Under the pieces are notes generated by a model, which ran no database searches, was not told the origin of the DNA, and saw only the letters and a list, made by a program, of their open reading frames with translations. Both the position numbers and the translations under genes were made by a program. Of a stretch of 64,000 nt of DNA, positions 25,191 to 34,191 are shown piece by piece (position 1 is the first letter of the stretch; every line of letters starts with the position of its first letter). Source of the DNA: Pseudomonas azerbaijanoccidentalis (GTDB taxonomy: Bacteria > Pseudomonadota > Gammaproteobacteria > Pseudomonadales > Pseudomonadaceae); NCBI RefSeq assembly GCF_019145495.1, contig NZ_JAHSTU010000003.1:248001-312000 (forward strand), given 5' to 3'.

Positions 25191-27272
25191 TCAGTGTTTG
25201 GCCACCGCGGTGTTGAGCTTGAGGTAGTCCAGCAGGATGCGCCCGGTTTCGCTCAGGTAGGCATCGTCCTCCGGCTTGGTCTTGTCTTGCTCGGCCGCGA
25301 TTGCATCTTCGTCTTCTTTCTTCAGCTCTTTGAGCGGTTCTTCGCCCTTGGCCTTGCGACGGATGTTTTCCATGGTCAGCTGCTTGGCTTCGATGTCGGC
25401 GTGTTGAGCGCGACGTTCGGCTTCGTTGAGGCTGACGGTTTTTTCGTTCATCAGCTTCTGGGCCAGGGCCAGCTTGTCACGGATGAACACGAACTCGGCG
25501 TCTTTGGCAGTACGCACGTCATGCTCGGACTTGAGCTGGGTGATGTACGGCTTGAACGGGTCGACCGCAGGCTTGATTGCTGCGCGGATGGTGTCCCACG
25601 GCATGGCTTCCGGCAGGGCGCTTTCGCCGATTTCCTTGGTGTCGATGATCGACGGGTAATCGATGTCCGGCAGTACGCCCTGATGCTGGGTGCTCTGGCC
25701 GGAAACCCGGTAGAACTTGGCCAGGGTCAGCTTCAGTTCGCCATGGTTGAGCGGCTGAATGGTCTGCACGGTGCCTTTGCCGAAGGTCTGGCCGCCGATG
25801 ATCAGCGCGCGGTGGTAGTCCTGCATGGCGCCGGCAAAAATCTCCGAAGCCGAGGCAGACAAGCGGTTGACCAGCAACGCCATCGGGCCTTTGTAGAAGG
25901 CGCCCGGGTTCTCATCTTCCAGCACGTCAACCCGGCCATCGGCGTTACGCACCAGTACGGTCGGGCCTTTGTCGATGAACAGGCTGGTCAGCTCGGTGGC
26001 CTCTTGCAGGGAACCGCCGCCGTTGTTGCGCAGGTCGATGACCACGCCGTCGACTTTGTCTTTCTGCAGTTCGGTCAGCAGTTTCTTGACGTCGCGGGTG
26101 GTGCTCTTGTAGTCCGGGTCACCCGCACGGAACGCCTTGAAGTCCAGGTAGAAGGCCGGGATCTCGATGACGCCGAGCTTGTAGTCCTTGCCATCCTGCT
26201 TGAGGTTGAGGACCGATTTTTTCACGGCCTGGTCTTCAAGTTTCACCGCTTCACGGGTGATCGGCACGATTTTGCTGGTCTGGTCGTTCGGCGCATTGCT
26301 GGCCGGAATCACTTCCAGGCGCACCACGGTGCCTTTCGGACCGCGGATCAGCTTGACCACTTCGTCCAGGCGCCAGCCGACCACGTCGACCATTTCCTTG
26401 TTGCCTTGGGCCACGCCGATGATCTTGTCGGCCGGTGCCACCAGCTTGGTCTTGTCGGCAGGGCCTGCCGGGACCAGGCGCACGACTTTTACCTGGTCGT
26501 TGTCGCTCTGCAATACGGCGCCGATGCCCTCGAGGGACAGGCTCATGTTGATGTCGAAGTTTTCCGCGTTATCCGGCGACAGATAATTGGTGTGCGGGTC
26601 GTAGGACATGGCGAAGGTGTTGATGTACGCCTGGAAGATGTCTTCTGCGCGGGTCTGGTCCAGACGCGCCAACTGGTTCTTGTAGCGCTTGGTCAGGGTT
26701 TCCTTGATCTGCTTGGAATCCTTGCCGGCGATCTTCTGGCGCAGGACCTCGTCCTTGACGCGCTTGCGCCACAGGTCGTCAAGTTCTGCGTTGGACTTGA
26801 GCCAAGGAGCGTCCTTGCGATCGATCAGCAAGGTTTCCTTGGTGGTGAAGTCCATTTTGTCGACACCCTTGTTCAACTCGGCAAGCGCGAAGTCCAGACG
26901 CGCTTTGACGCGGTCCAGGTAGCGCTTGTAGATGGTGAACCCGGCGTTGAGGTCGCCGCTCTTGAGGAAGTCGTCGAACTGAGTCTTCCACTTGTCGAAT
27001 TCGGCAATGTCGCTGGCCATGAAGTAGCTGCGCGACGGGTCGAGCAATTTCAGGTAGCTGTCGTAGATGATCACCGAGCGCGCATCGTCGAGCGGCGGTT
27101 TGCTGTAGTGGTGGCGCTTGAGCAGTTCCACGACATTCAGACTGGCGATGACTTCGTCACGATCAGGTTGAAGCTTGTCCCAGCTGTTGGCTGCGAAAGT
27201 ATTGCCGGACATCGGCAGCAGGCCGATACCGATGAAAAGGGCGAGGGCAGTGCTGGGGAACAAACGCTTCAT
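25191..27272 (-). CDS. prc: periplasmic tail-specific protease Prc (C-terminal processing protease)
   Basis: 693 residues with a signal peptide ending near NTFAA. A helical N-terminal domain is followed by a PDZ domain (about 235-320; SLEGIGAVLQSDND) and an S41 protease core. The Ser/Lys dyad is visible in SASASEIFAGA (Ser near 472) and FGKGTVQ (Lys near 497), the 25-residue spacing expected for Prc. In Pseudomonas this protease (AlgO) degrades anti-sigma MucA variants. Start ATG 27272 is chosen because the signal peptide begins there; an in-frame ATG at 27305 is possible. Divergent from the oxidoreductase. Confidence 0.95.
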   Translation of the reverse strand: MKRLFPSTALALFIGIGLLPMSGNTFAANSWDKLQPDRDEVIASLNVVELLKRHHYSKPPLDDARSVIIYDSYLKLLDPSRSYFMASDIAEFDKWKTQFDDFLKSGDLNAGFTIYKRYLDRVKARLDFALAELNKGVDKMDFTTKETLLIDRKDAPWLKSNAELDDLWRKRVKDEVLRQKIAGKDSKQIKETLTKRYKNQLARLDQTRAEDIFQAYINTFAMSYDPHTNYLSPDNAENFDINMSLSLEGIGAVLQSDNDQVKVVRLVPAGPADKTKLVAPADKIIGVAQGNKEMVDVVGWRLDEVVKLIRGPKGTVVRLEVIPASNAPNDQTSKIVPITREAVKLEDQAVKKSVLNLKQDGKDYKLGVIEIPAFYLDFKAFRAGDPDYKSTTRDVKKLLTELQKDKVDGVVIDLRNNGGGSLQEATELTSLFIDKGPTVLVRNADGRVDVLEDENPGAFYKGPMALLVNRLSASASEIFAGAMQDYHRALIIGGQTFGKGTVQTIQPLNHGELKLTLAKFYRVSGQSTQHQGVLPDIDYPSIIDTKEIGESALPEAMPWDTIRAAIKPAVDPFKPYITQLKSEHDVRTAKDAEFVFIRDKLALAQKLMNEKTVSLNEAERRAQHADIEAKQLTMENIRRKAKGEEPLKELKKEDEDAIAAEQDKTKPEDDAYLSETGRILLDYLKLNTAVAKH

Positions 27273-27410
27273 GTTGATTCGACGCGGGGACAATTGATAA
27301 CGCATATTAGGCCGTCTTTGAAGTCGCCGGTTCCACAAGGGCCGGTCGCATAATGCAAAAAGCCCGGCGCTACAGCTTCGGGCTCAGTCCAGACTCACTA
27401 TGGAGGCACT

Positions 27411-28373
27411 GTGAAAGCATTGCAAGGCGTTGACGGTCAAGTGGAGTGGGTTGAAGAGCCGAGTCCTACGTGTGATGTAGGACAAGTTCGCATTCGAGTG
27501 GCGGCAGCGGGTCTCAATCGCGCCGATTTATTACAGAAGGCAGGGCTATATCCGCCGCCACCGGGGGCCAGTCAGGTGCTGGGTCTAGAGTGTTCGGGAG
27601 TGATCAGCGAGGTCGGCCCGGGTTCGTCCTGGCAAGTCGGCGATCGGGTTTGCGCCTTGCTGGCCGGGGGTGGGATGGCCGAAGAGGTGGTTGTCGACGG
27701 ACGGCACGTGCTGCCAGTACCCGACGAAATGTCGCTTGCGGAAGCGGCAGCGTTACCGGAAGTCTATGCCACGGTGTGGTTGAATTTATTTCAACTCGCT
27801 GCGCTCAAACCGGGTCAGAAAGTTCTTCTGCACGCCGGCGCAAGTGGAATCGGTTCAGCTGCCATTCAGCTGTGCAAGGCGTTCGGTAATCCGTGCTGGG
27901 TCAGTGTCGGGTCGGCCGAACGGTTGGCTTATTGCGAAAAACTCGGCGCCCAGGGCGGTGTGGTTCGCACCGGCGACCTGGAGAGTCTGAGTGACTTGGG
28001 ACCGTTCGATGTCATCCTCGACCCGGTGGGCGGCAATTACGCGGCGCTGAACCTCAAGCTGACGGCGCTGGACGGCCGTTGGGTGCTGATTGGGTTGATG
28101 GGGGGCCGCGAAGCCAAGCTGGACCTTGCGCAAGTGCTGGCCAAGCGCGTGCAACTGTTGGGCTCGACCTTGCGCAGCCGCGATGATCAGTTCAAGGCGG
28201 ATCTGTTCAGCGATCTGCGTCAGCACGTGTGGCCGTTGTTTACGGAAGGTCGATTGAGCCCGCAACTGGCCAAGGCCTTCCCGATCAAGGACGCCGAAGC
28301 GGCGTTTGCGGAGCTGGCGAGCAACACGGTGGCGGGGAAACTGGTGTTGGTGATTGATGCCAGCCTGACCTGA
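27411..28373 (+). CDS. NAD(P)H-quinone oxidoreductase, zinc-independent MDR family
   Basis: 320 residues; GTG start with TGGAGG four bases upstream. Features of the quinone reductase branch of medium-chain dehydrogenases: AAGLNRADLLQKAGLYPPPP in the catalytic domain and a nucleotide-binding segment LLHAGASGIGSAAIQLCKAFG near 140-160. No zinc ligands are seen. It should reduce quinones or related electrophiles with NADPH. Divergent from prc across 138 bases. Confidence 0.93.
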   Translation: MKALQGVDGQVEWVEEPSPTCDVGQVRIRVAAAGLNRADLLQKAGLYPPPPGASQVLGLECSGVISEVGPGSSWQVGDRVCALLAGGGMAEEVVVDGRHVLPVPDEMSLAEAAALPEVYATVWLNLFQLAALKPGQKVLLHAGASGIGSAAIQLCKAFGNPCWVSVGSAERLAYCEKLGAQGGVVRTGDLESLSDLGPFDVILDPVGGNYAALNLKLTALDGRWVLIGLMGGREAKLDLAQVLAKRVQLLGSTLRSRDDQFKADLFSDLRQHVWPLFTEGRLSPQLAKAFPIKDAEAAFAELASNTVAGKLVLVIDASLT

Positions 28374-28389
28374 TATCGGGTTGGCTTTG

Positions 28390-28464
28390 AAAAGATCGCA
28401 GCCTGCGGCAGCCCCTTCATGGAACGCGACCCCCTGTAGGAGCTGCCGCAGGCTGCGATCTTTT
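28390..28464. repeat. REP-type pair, 'GATCGCAGCC' family
   Basis: AAAAGATCGCAGCCTGCGGC at the left, GTAGGAGCTGCCGCAGGCTG on the right, lying between convergent genes where it may also serve as a bidirectional terminator (flanking A and T runs). Confidence 0.9.
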
Positions 28465-28468
28465 TCTT

Positions 28469-29122
28469 TTATTTCCAGAGATGGATCGGCCAGCCGGCCT
28501 TTTCCGCCTGCTCGCGGAGCACCGGGTCCGGGTTGACCACGTGTGGGTAATCCACCTTCAGCAACAACGGCAGGTCATTGCGTGAGTCGGAATAGAAACT
28601 CGCGCCCTCGAGATTTTCCTCTTCCGCATCCAGCCACTCCAGCAGCCGGGTGATCTTGCCTTCGCGGTAGGTCAGGGTGCCGACGGTTTTGCCGGTGTAA
28701 GTACCGCGATCCACTTCCAGTTCGATCCCGAGAATCTCGTCGATGCCCAAGCGCTCGGCAATCGGTGCGACCAGGTGTGTGCCCGACGCGGAGATCACCA
28801 GAATACGGTCACCGGCCTTGCGGTGCGCGGCGATGGTTTTGGTCGCGTCACTGAAGATGATCGGTTCGATGAAGTCTTCCACCCACGGGCCAACCAGATG
28901 CGTGACTTCTTCAGGCGTACGACCAATCAACGGCTCCAGGCTGAAGGCCATGTAGTCTTCCATCGCCAGGTGGCCACGGCCGTAGGCGTCCATCAGTTCC
29001 TTGTCGCGACGCAAGAACGATTCACCATCGACCCAGCCGAGGCGGACCATTTGTTCGCTCCACAGCGAGGCGCAGTCGCCGTGGATCAGGGTTTCGTCCA
29101 GATCAAAAATTGCCAGGGCCAT
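28469..29122 (-). CDS. HAD-superfamily phosphatase (HAD-IB, phosphoserine phosphatase-like)
   Basis: 217 residues. Motif I is FDLDETLIHGDC (the nucleophile and acid/base aspartates), motif II VISASGTH, motif III near GKI/R and motif IV YSDSRNDLPLL. The family removes phosphate from small molecules such as phosphoserine or phosphorylcholine. It begins 34 bases after the ABC ATPase gene on the same strand, so it is probably the last gene of that operon and would dephosphorylate an imported or processed substrate. Confidence 0.9.
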   Translation of the reverse strand: MALAIFDLDETLIHGDCASLWSEQMVRLGWVDGESFLRRDKELMDAYGRGHLAMEDYMAFSLEPLIGRTPEEVTHLVGPWVEDFIEPIIFSDATKTIAAHRKAGDRILVISASGTHLVAPIAERLGIDEILGIELEVDRGTYTGKTVGTLTYREGKITRLLEWLDAEEENLEGASFYSDSRNDLPLLLKVDYPHVVNPDPVLREQAEKAGWPIHLWK

Positions 29123-29156
29123 CAGTGCAGTTCTCTCTTCAACGTCAGCAAGGTCA

Positions 29157-30146
29157 TCAGGCTACCTCACACAGGGCCGTCGGATCGATGGAAAGCGCCA
29201 GGCGCTGACCATCGGGGTGCAGGTCGGAAGCCGAGCGGTTGAGCACATCCACCACCAGTTCTACGCCACGGGCTTCGATGCGATAGCGAATCACGTTGCC
29301 CAGCAGGCTGTGGCTGCGAATCTGTGCGTCGAGTTCACCGTTGAGGCTCAGTTCGATGGCTTCCGGGCGAATCGCAATCCGATGATTGATCGGCCGCTGC
29401 AACAGTTTCGTCGCACTCTCGGCGTCCAGCAGATTGTAGTTACCGATGAAGCCGGCGGCGAACACATCGACCGGTGCGGTATAGAGGGTTTCGGCATCGC
29501 CGCTTTGTACGATTTTTCCCTGATTCATCAGGAAAATTCGGTCAGACATGGTCAGGGCTTCTTCCTGATCGTGTGTGACGAAAATCGTGGTCAAGCCCAG
29601 TTCGCGCTGGATCTGACGGATCTGTTCGCGCAAGTGCTTGCGAATGCGTGCATCGAGGGCCGACAGCGGTTCATCCAGCAGCAACAGGCGAGGGCGGGTC
29701 ACCAATGAGCGGGCAAGGGCCACGCGCTGGCATTGACCACCAGACAGTTGATGCGGATAACGTGCGGCAAAATCATTGAGCTCGACCAGTTTCAAGACTT
29801 CGGCGACGCGTTTGTGGCTCTCATCGGCGTTGACCTTTTGCATGCGTAAACCAAAGGCGACGTTCTGCTCCACGGTCATGTTGGGGAACAGCGCATAGCT
29901 CTGGAAGACCATGCCGATGCCGCGCTTTTGCGGGCTCAGCGGCACGATGTCGACGCCATCGAGGAGGATCTTGCCGCCATCCACCGGCGTCAGCCCGGCG
30001 ATGCAGCGCAGCAGAGTGGATTTGCCGCAACCGGACGGGCCGAGCAGGGTGACGAATTCGCCTTTCTGGATTTCGCAATTGATGTCGCTGAACACCGTGG
30101 TGCCCGCGTAGTTTTTCTGAAGATGTTGGACGCTGACATAGCTCAT
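29157..30146 (-). CDS. ABC transporter ATP-binding protein (PotA/FbpC/PhnT type)
   Basis: 329 residues. Walker A GPSGCGKST near 37-45, Q-loop FQSYALFPN, signature LSGGQCQRVALAR (Cys replaces the usual Gln), Walker B LLLLDEPLSALD and switch HDQEEA; the C-terminal 90 residues form the regulatory TOBE-like domain. It energises the two permeases encoded upstream. The ATG overlaps the permease stop by four bases. Confidence 0.94.
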   Translation of the reverse strand: MSYVSVQHLQKNYAGTTVFSDINCEIQKGEFVTLLGPSGCGKSTLLRCIAGLTPVDGGKILLDGVDIVPLSPQKRGIGMVFQSYALFPNMTVEQNVAFGLRMQKVNADESHKRVAEVLKLVELNDFAARYPHQLSGGQCQRVALARSLVTRPRLLLLDEPLSALDARIRKHLREQIRQIQRELGLTTIFVTHDQEEALTMSDRIFLMNQGKIVQSGDAETLYTAPVDVFAAGFIGNYNLLDAESATKLLQRPINHRIAIRPEAIELSLNGELDAQIRSHSLLGNVIRYRIEARGVELVVDVLNRSASDLHPDGQRLALSIDPTALCEVA

Positions 30147-30943
30147 TCGCTTTTGTCCCTGTTCAAGATGTTGGCAATCCAGGTCAAGACCAGCACAAAG
30201 AAGAAGTAGGAGATCACCAGCGCACTGGTGAAATGGCCGCTGCTGTTGCGCATGTTATTTAGGTAGACCTGCAGGGTTTCGTAGCGGGTGCCGACGAGGA
30301 TGTTGGCGAAGACGAACTCACCGAACAGGAACGAGAACGACAGCAGCAACGCCACCATCAAGCCCTTGCGCAGGTTCGGCAGGACCACCAGGAACGCAGC
30401 CTGAAAGGTACTGGCGCCGAGCAGTTGCGCGGCGTCCATCAGGTCACGCAGGTTGATCGCTTGCAGGTTGTTGGTGATCGCCCGGTACATGAACGGCAGC
30501 GCTACGGTGAAGTAGCAACCGATCAGGATCCACGGCGTACCGACCATCGCGAACGGCCCGGAACCGTAGAGCTGCAACAGCCCCACCGACGACACCACGG
30601 GCGGTACGGCGAAGGGCAGCAGGATCAGGATGTTCATCAGCGCATCGAGTTTCGGAAAGTGGTAATGCACCACGAACAGCAGCGGCAGAATCAGCACCAC
30701 CGACAGGATCAATGCGCCAACACACACCAACAGCGATTGGCCGAAAGCGTTCAGGAAGCGCGGATCGCTCCACAGCTGTGCGTACCATTTGATGCTGAAA
30801 CCGCTGGGCAGAATGGTTGCCGACCAGCTGCTGGAGATCGAGTAGATAAAAGTGCCGAGCAGCGGCAGCAACATAATGGCAAACAGCAGGTAAACCACCA
30901 CGCGATGGTAGATGCCGGCGGGCCCCAATTCAGCGCGAGACAT
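30143..30943 (-). CDS. ABC transporter inner-membrane permease (second)
   Basis: 266 residues with about six hydrophobic segments. The EAA-type cytoplasmic loop reads LRDLMDAAQLLGASTFQAAF. Start ATG 30943 overlaps the first permease gene by 14 bases. Family: binding-protein-dependent importers of polyamine, iron or aminoethylphosphonate type. Confidence 0.93.
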   Translation of the reverse strand: MSRAELGPAGIYHRVVVYLLFAIMLLPLLGTFIYSISSSWSATILPSGFSIKWYAQLWSDPRFLNAFGQSLLVCVGALILSVVLILPLLFVVHYHFPKLDALMNILILLPFAVPPVVSSVGLLQLYGSGPFAMVGTPWILIGCYFTVALPFMYRAITNNLQAINLRDLMDAAQLLGASTFQAAFLVVLPNLRKGLMVALLLSFSFLFGEFVFANILVGTRYETLQVYLNNMRNSSGHFTSALVISYFFFVLVLTWIANILNRDKSE

Positions 30944-31775
30944 GGTAGCTCCTCTTCAACAGCAGTTGATGGACGATGGTCACCAGGGTCATCAATGCCA
31001 CCAGTACCACGGCCAGGGCACTGGCCAGATTCGGGTCCAGGGAGATGTCGCCCGAGACCATCGCTGCAATCCGGATCGTCAGCACGTTGAAGTTGCCGGT
31101 GGTCAGGGCGTACACCGTGGCGTAGGCGCCGAGGGCGTTGGCCAGCAGAATCACGAAGGTGCCGAGCAGTGCCGGGGTCAGCACCGGCAAACCGATGTGC
31201 CGCCAGTACTGCCAGCCGTTGGCGCCGAGCAGCGCGGCGGACTCGCGCCAGTCTTCGCGCAGGGCGTCGAAGGCCGGGTACAGCAGCAGCACGCCGAGGG
31301 GAATCTGGAAGTAGGTGTAGAGAATGATCAACCCGGTTTTCGAGTACAGGTTGAAGTCCTGGATGATCCCGGCCTGCTTGAGCAGGATGGTGAAGCTGCC
31401 GTTGAAACCCAGCAAAATGATGAAGGCGAAGGCCAAAGGCACGCCGGAGAAGTTGCTGGTCATGTTGGCGAAAGCATTGACGAAGTTGCGCAGTTTCGAA
31501 TCGACCCGGCGCAGGGAGTAGGCACCGAGCACGGCGATCACGATGCCGAATACGCTCGACCAGAAGCTGATTTCGAGGCTGTACTGGATCGCCTGGAGGT
31601 AGAACTTCGAGCTGAAGATTTTGGTGAAGTTGGCAATACCCCAGCCGAACTCTTCCGACTCGAGGCTGTTGATCATCACCCACACCAGCGGGGCGATTTC
31701 AAACACGATAAAGAACAGGGTGAAGGGCAACAGACACAAGGCTGCCAACCATTTGCCACGAGTCATGGAGGTCAC
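30930..31775 (-). CDS. ABC transporter inner-membrane permease (first)
   Basis: 281 residues. The EAA loop reads LREDWRESAALLGANGWQYW. The start is taken as GTG 31775, which overlaps the TGA of the hydrolase gene (GTGA) and has GGGAG eight bases upstream; an ATG at 31766 is the alternative and has no own ribosome site. Together with the next permease and the ATPase it forms a complete importer. Confidence 0.92.
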   Translation of the reverse strand: MTSMTRGKWLAALCLLPFTLFFIVFEIAPLVWVMINSLESEEFGWGIANFTKIFSSKFYLQAIQYSLEISFWSSVFGIVIAVLGAYSLRRVDSKLRNFVNAFANMTSNFSGVPLAFAFIILLGFNGSFTILLKQAGIIQDFNLYSKTGLIILYTYFQIPLGVLLLYPAFDALREDWRESAALLGANGWQYWRHIGLPVLTPALLGTFVILLANALGAYATVYALTTGNFNVLTIRIAAMVSGDISLDPNLASALAVVLVALMTLVTIVHQLLLKRSYHVSR

Positions 31776-32578
31776 TTGAGCAGCTCCCGGCACACGGGTT
31801 TGTCGTGGGGCACGCCCAGCAATTCGCAGACGGTGCCGCAGATCTCGGTCTGTTTTGGCGTGGCGGCGGCGTTCAGGCTGAAGGCGTCACCGAGCACGAA
31901 CAGCGGGACTTCGCGTTCTTCCGGTAGCAAGCCGTTGTGGGAACGATCGTTGTTCATGCCGTGGTCGGCGGTGACCAGCACCTGGTAACCGGCGTCGAGC
32001 CAGCCTTGCAGGTAGTCGGCGAGGAAAATGTCGGCGAAGCGGGCGCTGTTGCGGTACTGCGGGGTGTCGAGGCCGTGCTTGTGCCCGGCGTCGTCGATGT
32101 TCATCGGGTGGATCAGCAGAAAATTCGGCGCATGACGCAGGCGCAGGTTTTCGGCGTCGGCGAACAGATGCGAATCAGGATAGTGGTCGCTCCAGTAGAA
32201 ATGCCCGTGCTGGATCGGCAGGTCGGGGTTGTCGGTGTGGCGATCCCGGGCTGCCACGAACGGCGAGCGGTTATACAGCTCGCTGACCCAGTGATAAGCC
32301 GCCGCTGCGGTTTTCAGGCCGGCATCGGTGGCGTAGTGATAAATGCTGCGCTGATTGGACAGGCGCGAGACGTTGTTGTGGACGATGCCGCTGTCGATCG
32401 GCGTGACGCCGGTCAGGATGCATTCGTAAAGCGGGCGGGACAGGGCCGGCAACTCGCACTCAAGTTTGTAGAGCGCCGCGCGTCCTGCGCCGACGTAGGC
32501 CTGCAAGTGCCCCATGGCGTGCCGGGCGACTTCGTAGTTGAGGCCGTCGAGCACGACAAGGATGACGTTGTGCTTCAT
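31772..32578 (-). CDS. alkaline phosphatase-superfamily hydrolase (phosphodiesterase-like)
   Basis: 268 residues without signal peptide, so cytoplasmic. Metal-binding elements of the nucleotide pyrophosphatase/phosphodiesterase family are visible: VVLDGLN near the N-terminus, a Ser/Thr-containing nucleophile segment LPALSRPLYECILTG, HPMNIDDAGHKHG and TADHGMN. The family hydrolyses phosphodiesters, phosphonoacetate or phosphomonoesters. Coupled to the downstream permease by a four-base overlap. The ATG 32578 has GCGGAG upstream. The likely job is to cleave the compound brought in by the transporter. Confidence 0.87.
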   Translation of the reverse strand: MKHNVILVVLDGLNYEVARHAMGHLQAYVGAGRAALYKLECELPALSRPLYECILTGVTPIDSGIVHNNVSRLSNQRSIYHYATDAGLKTAAAAYHWVSELYNRSPFVAARDRHTDNPDLPIQHGHFYWSDHYPDSHLFADAENLRLRHAPNFLLIHPMNIDDAGHKHGLDTPQYRNSARFADIFLADYLQGWLDAGYQVLVTADHGMNNDRSHNGLLPEEREVPLFVLGDAFSLNAAATPKQTEICGTVCELLGVPHDKPVCRELLK

Positions 32579-32632
32579 GGGGATGGGACTCCGCAAAACA
32601 GGAATTCGGAAATCTCGGGTTCGACTCAAACC

Positions 32633-32727
32633 CCTGTGGGAGTGAGCCTGCTCGCGATAGCGGTGAATCAGTCGCCATTAACATTGACTGACCCTCCGTC
32701 ATCGCGAGCAGGCTCGCTCCCACATTG
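32633..32727. repeat. REP-type pair, 'GGGAGC' family, inside the operon
   Basis: Inverted copies CTGTGGGAGTGAGCCTGCTC and GAGCAGGCTCGCTCCCACAT within the 186-base gap between the binding-protein and hydrolase genes. It may stabilise the upstream message so that more binding protein than permease is made. Confidence 0.88.
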
Positions 32728-32764
32728 GATCTCCATTGGATTTCCAATGTGGGTGCCTAAAGCA

Positions 32765-33829
32765 TCACTTCATTTCGACGATGACTTCTTCGTTCCACTT
32801 CTGCGGCAGGGCCTTGGAGGTTTTCTCCCATGCATCCGCGTCCTTGATCGGCGTGACCTTTTTGTACTGCTCGTTCGGCAGCAGCTTGGCTTTCACGTCA
32901 TCCGGCAGCGTGATGTGCTCGGCGCGGATCGGACGGGCGTTGCCTTTTGCCAGGTTGATCTGGCCGGCGTCGCTGAAGATGTATTCGCGGGTCAGCTTGG
33001 CGGCGTTGGGGTTCTTGGCATATTTGTTGATGATGGTGGTGTAGCCGGAAATCACCGAACCGTCGGACGGGATCAGCACCACGTAATCATCCGGATTGGC
33101 CATCTTGGCCTTGTAGCTCAGGCCGTTGAAATCCCAGACCACGCCGACTTCGATTTCGCCTTTTTCCATGGCGCCAATGACCGGGTTGGACATCGACAGG
33201 CGACCCTGCTTGGCGATGTCGGCGAACAGCAACAGCGCAGGTTGCAGGTTTTTCTCGTCGCCACCGTTGGCCAGTGCCGCAGCCAGAACGCCGTTCGCCG
33301 CCTGGGCAGCGGTGCTGACGTCACCGATGGAAACCTTGTATTTGCCGGTCTTGAGGTCAGACCATTTGGTTGGCACTTCGGAACCGTGCAGCAGCTTTTT
33401 GTTGACGATGAAGGCGATGGTGCCGGTGTAGGCCAGTGCCCAGTTGCCGTCCTTGTCCTTGGCCCAGTCTGGAATCTGATCCCAGGTCGAAGGCTTGTAC
33501 GGTTGCACCACGCCCTGCTTGACCGCGATTGGGCCGAAGGCGGCACCGACGTCGCCGATGTCGGCGCTGGCGTTGTCTTTTTCAGCGGCGAATTTGGCGA
33601 TTTCCTGTGCCGAGCTCATGTCGGTGTCGATGTGTTTCAGGCCGTATTTCTTGGCCAGGTCTTCCCAGGTGCCTTTCCAGTTGGCCCAGTCATCGGGCAT
33701 GCCGACGCTGTTGACTGCGCCTTCCGCTTTCGCAGCGGCTTCCAGGGTTTTCAAATCATCAGCCGCCATGGCGGCGGTGCACATGGCAATGGTCGAGCCT
33801 AACAGTGATGCCAGGAAAAACTGTTTCAT
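32765..33829 (-). CDS. periplasmic substrate-binding protein of the ABC importer
   Basis: 354 residues with a signal peptide (MKQFFLASLLGSTIAMCTAAMA, split here for length: residues 1-22) and the two-lobed fold of iron/polyamine/aminoethylphosphonate binding proteins. Start ATG 33829 with AAGGAGC upstream. First gene of the operon; a UTRA-type operator lies 48 bases upstream. The ligand is unknown. Confidence 0.92.
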   Translation of the reverse strand: MKQFFLASLLGSTIAMCTAAMAADDLKTLEAAAKAEGAVNSVGMPDDWANWKGTWEDLAKKYGLKHIDTDMSSAQEIAKFAAEKDNASADIGDVGAAFGPIAVKQGVVQPYKPSTWDQIPDWAKDKDGNWALAYTGTIAFIVNKKLLHGSEVPTKWSDLKTGKYKVSIGDVSTAAQAANGVLAAALANGGDEKNLQPALLLFADIAKQGRLSMSNPVIGAMEKGEIEVGVVWDFNGLSYKAKMANPDDYVVLIPSDGSVISGYTTIINKYAKNPNAAKLTREYIFSDAGQINLAKGNARPIRAEHITLPDDVKAKLLPNEQYKKVTPIKDADAWEKTSKALPQKWNEEVIVEMK

Positions 33830-33876
33830 TCCGAAGCTCCTTGGGTCGTGTTCAACGCTGCGATTGCGGTTTGTGT

Positions 33877-33888
33877 TGGTCTAGGTCA
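33877..33888. promoter_or_regulatory. candidate UTRA-regulator operator at the ABC operon
   Basis: TGGTCTAGGTCA, an imperfect match to the TGGTCTAGACCA-type sites of GntR/UTRA regulators (DasR, NagR, PhnF), 48 bases upstream of the binding-protein ATG. Confidence 0.65.
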
Positions 33889-34165
33889 GCAATACCTGAG
33901 CCAATTTAAGGGGGCTGGATGACACTTTGATGTCGTTCGTCGCCCGACAGGCGTTTTGTTTGCCCGGTACTGACGGCTGCCAACTAAGCGTAGACCATAG
34001 TCAAAGGCCCGCTGCGTAAGGACTTGGCCGATGTATTGCACGGTTTTTAAATGACCGCAGGGATGACCGTCTGGAGACTTGTCATCTCTCAGTCATCTGC
34101 ACTGCCTACGCTTGCAGGACGTTGATTGAGCCGATTTGCAGCGCGGTTCTGCCCCGAAACAGTGC

Positions 34166-34177
34166 TGGTCTAGTCCA
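34166..34177. promoter_or_regulatory. candidate UTRA-regulator operator at the regulator gene
   Basis: TGGTCTAGTCCA, flanked C/G so that CTGG..CTAG..CCAG is palindromic; 14 bases before the regulator ATG, suited to autorepression. Confidence 0.7.
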
Positions 34178-34191
34178 GATAGGTAACGTTG

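Larger units (their letters stand above)
33830..34191. other. divergent control region of the ABC operon and its GntR regulator
   Basis: 362 bases with no gene. It holds two TGGTCTAG-type operators (33877-33888 and 34166-34177) near each start and a lone TAGACCA half-site at 33991-33997. No strong sigma-70 promoter was assigned. Confidence 0.7.

Noticed and set aside
25167..27353. A 728-codon open frame on the plus strand opposite prc
   Set aside because: It is the antisense shadow of a high-GC gene; the composition is unnatural (long His/Gln/Val runs) and prc has full catalytic motifs.
27358..27384. AGCCCG/CGGGCT hairpin with T5 on the minus strand upstream of prc as a terminator
   Set aside because: No minus-strand gene ends there; it could be a leader attenuator but evidence is too thin.
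33991..33997. TAGACCA as a third UTRA operator
   Set aside because: Only a half-site; the other arm does not match.
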